Below, piece by piece: positions 1 to 6,018 of a stretch of 9,902 nucleotides of DNA. The stretch is from the NCBI GenBank assembly GCA_016302165.1, contig JAEDOD010000067.1, forward strand, positions 1 through 9,902, written 5' to 3'. Within the stretch, counting starts at the first letter, position 1. Every line of letters begins with the position of its first letter. A program made the position numbers and the translations under genes. This DNA comes from Sphaerochaetaceae bacterium (GTDB lineage Bacteria; Spirochaetota; Spirochaetia; Sphaerochaetales; Sphaerochaetaceae). Below the pieces are notes generated by a model that was not told where the DNA came from, did not search any database, and saw only the letters and a list, made by a program, of their open reading frames with translations.

Positions 1-1
1 T

Positions 2-46
2 GAAAAGCTCAGGAAGAAGCTTTCCTCAAGAGAGAAGGAAGACTGA
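2..46 (+). CDS. C-terminal tail of an unidentified gene (partial, cut by left edge)
   Basis: A reading frame enters from the left edge and ends at TGA 44-46, giving 14 visible residues, EKLRKKLSSREKED. The tail is highly charged and rich in Lys, Arg and Glu, as in many helical or disordered protein ends. The placement is supported mainly by the rho-independent terminator that begins about 40 nt downstream on the same strand. The family cannot be told from so few residues. A second frame through this stretch stays open to position 242 but would run through the terminator, so I prefer this one. Confidence 0.4.
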   Translation, partial: EKLRKKLSSREKED

Positions 47-84
47 TTCTGAAACGACCACATCCTTGTTCCCCCTTCTACCCC

Positions 85-123
85 AAAGCCCTGGTTCCAC
101 CTGCTGCTCTGGGGCTTTTTGTT
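85..123 (+). terminator. Rho-independent terminator after the left-edge gene
   Basis: Bases 85-94 (AAAGCCCTGG) pair with 109-118 (CTGGGGCTTT) in a 10-bp stem with two G-U pairs and a loop of about 14 nt. A run of T at 116-120 follows. The reverse strand has no T-run, so it should act on plus-strand transcription only. It separates the left-edge gene from cysE. Confidence 0.7.
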
Positions 124-251
124 GGAAGATTTCACTAATCAGTGACACAAGATTTTTCCTTGCAAAAGAGCAATGGCGTCAGTGCAGGAAAATAAGATCC
201 ATAAGGGATGGAGGTTTTAATCCTAGCCTATTCCAACCATGAACTTTTCGT

Positions 252-257
252 TATTAT
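252..257 (+). promoter_or_regulatory. Possible -10 element directly before the cysE ATG
   Basis: TATTAT lies 6 nt before the ATG at 264, and there is no Shine-Dalgarno sequence in the preceding 20 nt. The spacing matches four other starts in this window and would give a leaderless mRNA. No acceptable -35 hexamer is seen 16-18 nt upstream; TTCCAA at 231-236 is only 15 nt away and a weak match. This is therefore the least certain of the set. Confidence 0.3.
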
Positions 258-263
258 ATTTCC

Positions 264-1145
264 ATGAAGTTCGACTATTCTCCATATCTCGATTCCTACT
301 TCGACTCCTTTGAAAGGACCAAGGGCTCCTTTGAGGAGCGAAACCTCCTTCTTCCTTCCGGAGAGGATATCAAGAAGCTTATAGATGAATACTTCTCCCT
401 TCTCTTTCCTGGAGGAGAAGAGTTTTCTTCTCCTTTGATGCTCAAGGGAGTCATATCAAGGCACATGGAGGCCTTTTCAGATCTCCTGTACCAGTCTTCA
501 AAGATTTCCTGGAGAACAATCATTTCCAGGGAGGAAGCTTCCAAGAAGGCCAGGGAGGCTACAGGAGCTCTCCTTTCTGCCCTTCCGGAGATCAGGTCCA
601 TGCTGAAGATGGATGCTGAAGCCGGCTTCATGGGAGACCCTGCAGCTAAGAATGTGTCTGAAATCATTCTTTCCTATCCAGGCTTCAAGGCCATTGCTGT
701 CCATAGGCTGGGCCATTTCCTCCACAACCTTGGAGTTCCTTACATTCCCAGAATGCTCAATGAAGAGATACACAGCAAGACAGGAGTAGACATCAATCCT
801 GGGGCCACCATCGGGGACCACTTCTTCATAGACCATGGAACTGGAGTGGTAATCGGAGAGACTACTGTCATAGGAAGCTATGTAAAGATATACCAGGGGG
901 TTACCCTGGGAGCCCTGTCTTTCCCAAAGGACGCCTGTGGCATGCTCCTGAGAGACATCAAAAGACACCCTACCATCGGAGACCATGTGACCATATATGC
1001 CAACGCTTCGGTACTGGGCCCCATAACTGTAGGAGACCACTCTGTAGTAGGATCCAACGCCTGGGTGAAGGAAGATATTCCTCCCTACTCAAGAGTTCTT
1101 CCTTCAGGAACAGAGACCAAGATCATTCAACGGAAACCTCGATAG
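264..1145 (+). CDS. cysE: Serine O-acetyltransferase (EpsC/CysE family)
   Basis: The 293-residue cytoplasmic enzyme is predicted to transfer acetyl from acetyl-CoA to L-serine, making O-acetylserine, the first step of cysteine synthesis. The N-terminal half (about 1-165) is helical. The C-terminal part from about 170 shows the left-handed beta-helix hexapeptide repeats of this family. Visible active-site motifs are GDPA with Asp125, HSKTGVDI at 170-177, FIDHGTG with Asp190-His191, GVTLGA at 212-217 and RHP with His235; these correspond to the catalytic Asp-His and CoA-side His of CysE. The long N-terminal region is typical of the EpsC/SATase-like subgroup rather than the short cysteine-operon type. 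An in-frame stop at 240-242 fixes ATG 264 as the first ATG. There is no Shine-Dalgarno site. The 3' end overlaps mtaB, on the other strand, by 23 bp. No cysK is adjacent. Confidence 0.93.
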   Translation: MKFDYSPYLDSYFDSFERTKGSFEERNLLLPSGEDIKKLIDEYFSLLFPGGEEFSSPLMLKGVISRHMEAFSDLLYQSSKISWRTIISREEASKKAREATGALLSALPEIRSMLKMDAEAGFMGDPAAKNVSEIILSYPGFKAIAVHRLGHFLHNLGVPYIPRMLNEEIHSKTGVDINPGATIGDHFFIDHGTGVVIGETTVIGSYVKIYQGVTLGALSFPKDACGMLLRDIKRHPTIGDHVTIYANASVLGPITVGDHSVVGSNAWVKEDIPPYSRVLPSGTETKIIQRKPR

Positions 1146-2406
1146 GAAACACGGAAGTGATAATTCCTGAGTACAGCTCCCCTTCCACTATATCAGTATT
1201 GTGGGAGGGGATTATCTTTGCCTTCAGATAGTTTCCTGTGGTTCCTGAACCATTCTTCTCCGCAAGAATCTCCACCTTCTTACCCAGCTGTCTCATAAGG
1301 TAGCTTCTGCTTTGGCGCTCGCTTAGCTTCCTCAGTTCCTTGGCCCTTTCGTCCCTTACCCTTTCCTCTATCTTAAGTGGGGAGGAATAGAGAGGAGTAC
1401 CTGGACGGGGAGAATATGGAAATACATGCATTGCTGCAAAATCATTTCTGTCCAGGAAGTCATAGGTGATTTTCCAGTCTTCCTCCCTTTCTCCAGGAAG
1501 GCCTGCAATTACATCACAGGCAATGAATGGATCATCCTTGATTTCCCTTAGTCTTCTGATGATGTATTCCACATGGTCTATGGAGTAGTTTCTTCCTATT
1601 ATCTTCAGCACTCTGTCTGAAGCGGTCTGGATAGGAATGTGGAAGTGGGGGAAGACCCTGTAGTCGCTGATTGCATCCAAAAGTCTATCGTCCACATGGT
1701 CAGGCTCCATGGAGGAGAGACGGAATCTGATATTAGTCCCGCATTCTCTGAGGATTTTCTCCATTAGGCCTCCAAGCCCGTCTCCTGTATGGTCATAGTT
1801 GGTGAGATTCACTCCTGTAAGCATGATCTCCCTGAAGCCTTCTGCTTCCAGAGCCTTCACTCTTTTCACCACTTCATCCCCATCAAGCCACCTGCTTTCA
1901 CCTCTGGCGATGGTGGTACGGCAGTAGCCGCAGGAGTTATCACAACCATCCTGGATCTTGAGATAGGCCCGGGAATGGTATGCAAAGGACTGGGCGTCGA
2001 AATCGAAGGGACTCCTTTCCTTTTTCGGGAAGCTTCTCACGCTGTCGAGAGTATCCATACCAAGAAGAGCTGAGGAAAGGATATGGGAGGGAAGAGAAAG
2101 AAGGTCAGCTTTCTCCCTGAGGGAGAATATTACTACATTCTCCCCAAGACGGGAGACTTCCTCACCAGAAACCTCCACATAGCAGCCTGTAACGATTACA
2201 GCCTTGGCGCTTTTGGAGAAAAGCCTGATCATTCGCCTTGCCTTCTGCTCTGCCTTGGATGTGACGGTGCAGCTGTTCACCACAACTATATCTGCATCCT
2301 CATGACTCTGCAGTACAGAAAAGCCATTCTTGGCGAAGCTGTCGGCAATGGCTTCGCTTTCACACTGGTTGAGACGACAGCCAAGAGTATAGATATATAC
2401 GTTCAC
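1123..2406 (-). CDS. mtaB: tRNA t6A37 methylthiotransferase MtaB (radical SAM)
   Basis: This 427-residue protein belongs to the MiaB/MtaB/RimO methylthiotransferases. The MtaB branch adds a methylthio group to C2 of N6-threonylcarbamoyladenosine at tRNA position 37. The N-terminal UPF0004 domain holds three Cys for the auxiliary Fe-S cluster: Cys10 in LGCRLNQCESEA, Cys46 in VNSCTV and Cys75 in TGCY. The radical SAM cluster motif CxxxCxxC is at Cys155, Cys159 and Cys162 (DGCDNSCGYC), followed by ARGESR. The last 60 or so residues resemble a TRAM RNA-binding domain. GCRLNQCESEA at the N-terminus favours MtaB over MiaB or RimO. The start is GTG, overlapping the tyrA stop as GTGA, so translation is probably coupled. 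The 3' end overlaps cysE, and no terminator is visible between the two. Confidence 0.92.
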   Translation of the reverse strand: MNVYIYTLGCRLNQCESEAIADSFAKNGFSVLQSHEDADIVVVNSCTVTSKAEQKARRMIRLFSKSAKAVIVTGCYVEVSGEEVSRLGENVVIFSLREKADLLSLPSHILSSALLGMDTLDSVRSFPKKERSPFDFDAQSFAYHSRAYLKIQDGCDNSCGYCRTTIARGESRWLDGDEVVKRVKALEAEGFREIMLTGVNLTNYDHTGDGLGGLMEKILRECGTNIRFRLSSMEPDHVDDRLLDAISDYRVFPHFHIPIQTASDRVLKIIGRNYSIDHVEYIIRRLREIKDDPFIACDVIAGLPGEREEDWKITYDFLDRNDFAAMHVFPYSPRPGTPLYSSPLKIEERVRDERAKELRKLSERQSRSYLMRQLGKKVEILAEKNGSGTTGNYLKAKIIPSHNTDIVEGELYSGIITSVFPIEVSVE

Positions 2407-3137
2407 GCCTTCTCTCCATTTTCCAGTCTGTATCCAACATTCTCCAGTGCGATGCGCAGGGAGTGTCTCATATCTCTAGTGTAGGGGTTGTAGCGCTGCA
2501 GGTCATAGAAAAGCTGCAATGGGTCATTACAGGTCTGCTCCACTATTTCCAGCAGGGACTTGTATCCCTTGGTGGCAATCTCCTTGTCCTGGACATCCAT
2601 TTCCTTCAGCACCCTTCCTATGAAATGGGTGACTCCCTGGGAGAAGGCGGCATCCCTGTCGTGTTCATCTGCTGTCATCTCAATGACACGGAGATCCATG
2701 TCCAGAAAAAGGTTTTTAACCTTTTCATATCTCTGGTCCTTCTCGCCCATGGCACACATTACTAAAGGAAGACCCTTCATGCCATTCTTGGCGCTGTCAG
2801 GACCAAACATAGGATGGGTTCCCATAAGGTACTGGGAAGGGGAAAGATGTCTTTTCATCCATTCCATGGGATATTTCTTGACCGAACAGGTGTCCATCAC
2901 TATTGTGTCTGGGCCTATCTTGGAAGCTGTGGAGGCCAGGACCTCTTCAAAGGATGATATGGCCACACAGTAGAAGAGAAGATCAGAGGTCAGCACCTCC
3001 TCTTCGCTTCCACTCCTTACTCCCTCAGGCAAGCTATGACGGGAGCGTGAATATGCAACAACATCGTTATGGGTGGTGGCAAGGCTTCCTGCCCAGAACG
3101 AACCGAAACGGCCTAGACCGTAGACTCCTATTCTCAT
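2403..3137 (-). CDS. tyrA: Prephenate dehydrogenase (TyrA family)
   Basis: The 244-residue protein is predicted to oxidatively decarboxylate prephenate (or arogenate) with NAD(P)+ in tyrosine synthesis. The N-terminal Rossmann fold shows GxGxxG at 7-12 (GLGRFG). DTCSVK at 82-87 and the family signature GTHPMFGPDSAKNG at 106-119, with the catalytic-type His108, are clear. The C-terminal half is the helical dimerisation domain. It is shorter than the usual 270-370 residues and has neither a chorismate mutase nor an ACT domain, so feedback inhibition through ACT is not expected. It is the first gene of a tyrA-mtaB operon, coupled by a 4-nt overlap. No Shine-Dalgarno site precedes the ATG; a promoter-like pair ends 6 nt before it. 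Prephenate versus arogenate preference cannot be read from the sequence. Confidence 0.88.
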   Translation of the reverse strand: MRIGVYGLGRFGSFWAGSLATTHNDVVAYSRSRHSLPEGVRSGSEEEVLTSDLLFYCVAISSFEEVLASTASKIGPDTIVMDTCSVKKYPMEWMKRHLSPSQYLMGTHPMFGPDSAKNGMKGLPLVMCAMGEKDQRYEKVKNLFLDMDLRVIEMTADEHDRDAAFSQGVTHFIGRVLKEMDVQDKEIATKGYKSLLEIVEQTCNDPLQLFYDLQRYNPYTRDMRHSLRIALENVGYRLENGEKA

Positions 3138-3143
3138 GGGAAA

Positions 3144-3173
3144 AGGATAATTCTTTTACCCTTCATATGGCAA
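3144..3173 (-). promoter_or_regulatory. Predicted leaderless promoter of tyrA-mtaB
   Basis: On the minus strand, TTGCCA (3173-3168) and TATCCT (3149-3144) are 18 nt apart, and TATCCT lies 6 nt before the tyrA ATG at 3137. The -35 matches 5 of 6 and the -10 only 4 of 6 of the sigma-70 consensus. The first base of the ATG would be at or near +1, which agrees with the lack of a Shine-Dalgarno site. The same 12-mer, TTATCCTTTTCC, precedes rlmI at the same distance. Confidence 0.45.
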
Positions 3174-3256
3174 GGAACATCATATTTTTCCACTTCCCTT
3201 CTTTCCTTACTCCTTCAATTTTTACACCCAGGGGGCCAACTTTCTTCCCTCTCTTG

Positions 3257-3285
3257 TTGAGATTAATTCCCTTTTGTCTGATAAT
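3257..3285 (+). promoter_or_regulatory. Sigma-70-type promoter of pduL
   Basis: TTGAGA (3257-3262) and GATAAT (3280-3285) are separated by 17 nt, each matching 5 of 6 consensus positions. Transcription should begin near 3292, leaving a leader of about 25 nt that contains the GGAGG site. This is the best promoter in the window and sits in the divergent gap with tyrA. Confidence 0.7.
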
Positions 3286-3302
3286 AGGACCATAAAAGAT
3301 GC

Positions 3303-3307
3303 GGAGG
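3303..3307 (+). promoter_or_regulatory. Shine-Dalgarno site that fixes the pduL start
   Basis: GGAGG ends 9 nt before the ATG at 3317. An in-frame ATG at 3299 lies upstream of this site and only about 7 nt past the predicted transcription start, so 3317 is the likely start. This is the only clear consensus ribosome site before a transcription-unit first gene in the window. Confidence 0.8.
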
Positions 3308-3316
3308 AATAATCCA

Positions 3317-3895
3317 ATGGCAAAAGAATTTTTGGTAGAGACAAGTGCAAGACATGTCCATGTGACACAGGAGACACTTGAAAAGCTTTTCGGAGAAGGA
3401 TATCAGCTTACAGTAAAGAAGGAGCTTTCCCAGCCAGGTCAGTTCGCTTCCAATGAGAGAGTAACAGTAGTAGGACCAAAGAAGGAGATCGCAAATGTCT
3501 CCATCCTGGGACCATGCAGAAAGCTCAATCAGGTTGAGCTCAGCGCAACAGATGCCCGCTCAATCGGTCTCAACGCTCCAATCAGAGAGTCTGGAGACAC
3601 AAAGGGCAGCGCACCTTGCACTCTCATCGGACCTAAGGGACAGGTGGAGCTGGAGGAAGGTGTCATCGTTGCCAAGAGACACATCCACATGACAGATAAG
3701 GATGCTGTTGAGTTTGGAGTAAAGAACGGAGATCTGGTCTCTGTCCTTATCGAGAACGAGAACGGCAGAAAGACAATCTATGGCGACACTGTCATCAGAG
3801 TCAGCCCATCCTACTCTCTTGCTATGCATATCGACACAGATGAATCCAATGCCGCTTCCTGCGCTAAGGTTCAGATGGGTAAGATTGTAGACTGA
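3317..3895 (+). CDS. pduL: Phosphate acyltransferase PduL
   Basis: This 192-residue enzyme is predicted to interconvert acyl-CoA plus phosphate and acyl-phosphate plus CoA. The substrate is acetyl- or propionyl-CoA, the step before acetate or propionate kinase. Two PduL beta-barrel domains are visible. The first carries SARHVHVT with His13 and His15, and NQVELS with Glu74. The second carries AKRHIHMT with His122 and His124, and MHIDTDESNA with His171. These match the zinc-binding residues of the family. The protein starts directly in the catalytic domain, without the N-terminal encapsulation helix of microcompartment PduL, and no shell gene is nearby. It probably acts in the cytosol as a stand-alone phosphotransacetylase for fermentative ATP formation (inference). 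It is monocistronic, with its own promoter, GGAGG site and terminator. Confidence 0.93.
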   Translation: MAKEFLVETSARHVHVTQETLEKLFGEGYQLTVKKELSQPGQFASNERVTVVGPKKEIANVSILGPCRKLNQVELSATDARSIGLNAPIRESGDTKGSAPCTLIGPKGQVELEEGVIVAKRHIHMTDKDAVEFGVKNGDLVSVLIENENGRKTIYGDTVIRVSPSYSLAMHIDTDESNAASCAKVQMGKIVD

Positions 3896-3911
3896 CCGTC
3901 TAAGTCAGAAG

Positions 3912-3946
3912 AAGACCTTTCGTCTGGTGCGGAAGGTCTTTTTTTT
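3912..3946 (+). terminator. Rho-independent terminator of pduL
   Basis: AAGACCTTTCG (3912-3922) pairs with CGGAAGGTCTT (3930-3940) in an 11-bp stem with one G-U pair and a 7-nt loop. It runs straight into eight T (3939-3946). It lies 17 nt after the pduL stop. Confidence 0.92.
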
Positions 3947-4246
3947 ACTTATATGGCTCAAGATTGGATGATATGGATTTACTTGCTGTAAAATACAATA
4001 AGCATATTATGCTCCATCTTTTCCAGTGTGATGTACCTACCCAAATGATGCTTTCGTCCTATGATACTACTCCTTCTAGAGTGAAGCCTAACGTTTCCTT
4101 CGACCGCTATTTTCAGTTCTGTCTTTATAGCTGATCTTTTATTTATCAGGAAAAAAGCTCATGAAAATGGCGACAGAAACGAGGCTGTACAATATAATTA
4201 TTTCTTTTTATATTAATAATTTATACATATTATGTAACTGCAGTAA
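3947..4246. other. AT-rich intergenic stretch without a recognised gene
   Basis: About 300 nt between the pduL terminator and the hydrolase promoter. It is visibly richer in A and T than the flanking genes. It contains a short perfect palindrome, AGCAT-ATT-ATGCT (4001-4013), of operator-like size. It also holds a 29-codon frame (ATG 4161 to TGA 4248-4250, product beginning MKMATETRLY) with only a weak AGG upstream, which I do not call a gene. I see no RNA gene, riboswitch or mobile-element end. Confidence 0.5.
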
Positions 4247-4276
4247 TTGATATTTCATCCTCTTTGTTGCTATCAT
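4247..4276 (+). promoter_or_regulatory. Predicted leaderless promoter of the alpha/beta hydrolase
   Basis: TTGATA (4247-4252) and TATCAT (4271-4276) are 18 nt apart, each 5 of 6 to consensus. TATCAT ends 7 nt before the ATG at 4284. The intervening CACCACC has no Shine-Dalgarno character, so the ATG would be at or close to the 5' end of the mRNA. Confidence 0.55.
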
Positions 4277-4283
4277 CACCACC

Positions 4284-5135
4284 ATGATAACGGCAATAAT
4301 TCTTGTAATATTTCTCATATATGTATTCATAGGTCTCTCCCTGACCAAAGCCCTTTTTGCTCCTGAAAAGTATGTGGAATGGAGCGAGGATGAAGGAAGG
4401 GAGGTAACCTTTCCTTCCTCTCACCATACTCTCCAGGGTAGAGTCTTCAACGAAGAAGGAAAGAAGGGCACCATAGTATTTGCCCACGGCATGGGACTCT
4501 CAGCCCATTACTATAGGCCTGAAGTTCTCCATTTCGTGAATCAAGACTACAGGGTCATGATCTTCGAATATAGAGGATATGGAAAGAGCAACGGCCATTT
4601 CATGAGTTTCCGTGATGCTGTAAAGGACATAACAAGTGCTGTGGAGTATTTTGCTTCTCAGGACTCTCCTCTCCTTCTCATAGGCCACAGCATGGGTGGC
4701 TACGGAGTATTCTCTGCCCTGGACCATATTGCTCCAAAGGCTGTCATTGCCTATGCGCCCTTCCGCTCTCCCTTCTCTGCAATGAATGTGTGCGCTAAAC
4801 GGATGGGAATAGTTGGACGCCTGGCCGAAATCTTCCTTTTTCCAATTCAGTATCTTCTTCATGGCACTACTGCTGACAGCAGCATCATCGAAACAATCAA
4901 CAGATCCAAGACACCAATGCTTATCCTTCAAGGGAGTAACGATAAGGAAGTGAGCATAGAGAACTGTTCAGTGCTTAAGAAGAAGGACAGGATCCACTCG
5001 GAGCTTCTTACAGTCAGAATCGTTGAAAGCGATGAAAGCAACGGCCATGTGACCATCGTAAGAAAGAAGGGAGAAAACACTGTCAACTCTGAAACCATGG
5101 CCATAGTGGATGAATGGATAGACCACATAATGTGA
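4284..5135 (+). CDS. Membrane-anchored alpha/beta hydrolase
   Basis: This 283-residue protein is a serine hydrolase of the alpha/beta fold, closest in look to the Bem46/FrsA-like or lysophospholipase-like group. Residues 2-20 form one hydrophobic segment, probably a membrane anchor. The fold begins near 45. The oxyanion loop is HGMG at 68-71, the nucleophile elbow GHSMGG has Ser136, and the likely acid and base are Asp220 (GSNDKEV) and His255 (NGHVTIV). The EYRGYGKSNG motif at 95-104 is also typical. All three catalytic residues are present, so an active esterase, lipase or peptidase is likely; the substrate cannot be inferred. It has no Shine-Dalgarno site and appears to be transcribed alone from a promoter abutting the ATG. 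It ends 10 nt from the convergent rsmA, with no terminator visible. Confidence 0.85.
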   Translation: MITAIILVIFLIYVFIGLSLTKALFAPEKYVEWSEDEGREVTFPSSHHTLQGRVFNEEGKKGTIVFAHGMGLSAHYYRPEVLHFVNQDYRVMIFEYRGYGKSNGHFMSFRDAVKDITSAVEYFASQDSPLLLIGHSMGGYGVFSALDHIAPKAVIAYAPFRSPFSAMNVCAKRMGIVGRLAEIFLFPIQYLLHGTTADSSIIETINRSKTPMLILQGSNDKEVSIENCSVLKKKDRIHSELLTVRIVESDESNGHVTIVRKKGENTVNSETMAIVDEWIDHIM

Positions 5136-5145
5136 TCAATTCCTT

Positions 5146-6018
5146 CTAGCATCTAGACTTTATCTCTTTTGCGCTTTCGCTGAGCTTCAAGAGGCTATCC
5201 CAGCTTAGTGCCTCTGCCCTTTCATTTCCGCTGAGACCTGAAAGGGAAAGGATTTCCTCAACCTTATCCTTTCCAAGGTTACCATATTCAGAGGAGTTGA
5301 GATTATTCCTTATTGTCTTTCTCCTCTGCTGGAATATATCCCTTAACAGGGGAATGAACACTGGTCTCAGCGTATCATCCACCAGACTCTTTTCTCTTCT
5401 CTTCATCACCACCACAGCGCTATCAACATTGGGCTGAGGCCAGAAGCAACCTCTAGGGAGCTTCAGCATAAGCTTATTCTCATAATCTATCTGAGTAAGC
5501 ACAGAGAAGGAGGAATAGTCATCCTCCCCAGTCTTTGCTGTCATCCTGTCCACAACCTCCTTCTGAAGAGTGAACACCATAAGTGGAGGGAGATAGGAAT
5601 TCTCGATAAGCTTTGCAATCATCACAGAGCCTACATTATAGGGAAGGTTTCCGACTATGCGGTCAGGAAGAGGAAGAAGCCTCTTCTTGAAGAGAGTCTT
5701 CAAGGCATCCCCTTCCACCAGTGTAAACCTGCTTTCATCCCCGAAGGCAGGGCCACTAAGAAGGGAGGCAAAGCCATGGTCAATCTCAAAGGAATAGAGG
5801 TCCACATTCTCCTTAAGGATCATATGTGTGATGGCTCCCAGCCCTGGTCCGATTTCCCAGACCTTCATTCCTTCCTCCAGCTCCATAAGCTTCACCAGTT
5901 TTTCACGGCCGGAAGGAGAGACCAGAAAGTTCTGTCCAAACTTCTTGGTCATGGCAAGGCCCTTTTCGGAGAGGACCCTTTCGATTTCTTTAGGGCTGTC
6001 GTAGTTGAGATTCCACAT
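5146..6018 (-). CDS. rsmA: 16S rRNA dimethyladenosine transferase RsmA (KsgA)
   Basis: The 290-residue enzyme is predicted to dimethylate the two adjacent adenines in the 3'-terminal hairpin of 16S rRNA (A1518 and A1519 in E. coli), a late step in small-subunit maturation. Motifs in order: FGQNFLV at 27-33, SAM-binding EIGPGLGAIT at 55-64, FEID at 77-80, the catalytic NLPYN at 124-128, QKEVVDRM at 152-159, FWPQPNVDS at 192-200 and QRRKTIRNN at 231-239. Length is normal. The start at 6018 overlaps the 3' end of comEC by 70 nt. It is supported by the N-terminal MWNLNYDSPKEIERVL-type sequence seen in related RsmA proteins and by a GAGGTGG-like site about 14 nt upstream inside comEC. It is the last gene of the gph-comEC-rsmA group. 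Confidence 0.95.
   Translation of the reverse strand: MWNLNYDSPKEIERVLSEKGLAMTKKFGQNFLVSPSGREKLVKLMELEEGMKVWEIGPGLGAITHMILKENVDLYSFEIDHGFASLLSGPAFGDESRFTLVEGDALKTLFKKRLLPLPDRIVGNLPYNVGSVMIAKLIENSYLPPLMVFTLQKEVVDRMTAKTGEDDYSSFSVLTQIDYENKLMLKLPRGCFWPQPNVDSAVVVMKRREKSLVDDTLRPVFIPLLRDIFQQRRKTIRNNLNSSEYGNLGKDKVEEILSLSGLSGNERAEALSWDSLLKLSESAKEIKSRC

Noticed and set aside
498..1040. A 180-codon minus-strand frame inside cysE.
   Set aside because: It is antisense to a gene with full serine acetyltransferase motifs, and its translation shows no domain features; it is a shadow frame.
3134..3166. A 10-codon minus-strand frame (MKGKRIILFP) whose stop overlaps the tyrA ATG, resembling a leader peptide.
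   Set aside because: It has no ribosome site, no Tyr or Phe codon cluster typical of attenuation, and it would lie upstream of the predicted transcription start of tyrA.
3299..3316. An upstream in-frame ATG for pduL adding six residues (MRRNNP).
   Set aside because: GGAGG at 3303-3307 lies inside this extension, at good spacing for ATG 3317, and the promoter places +1 only about 7 nt before 3299.
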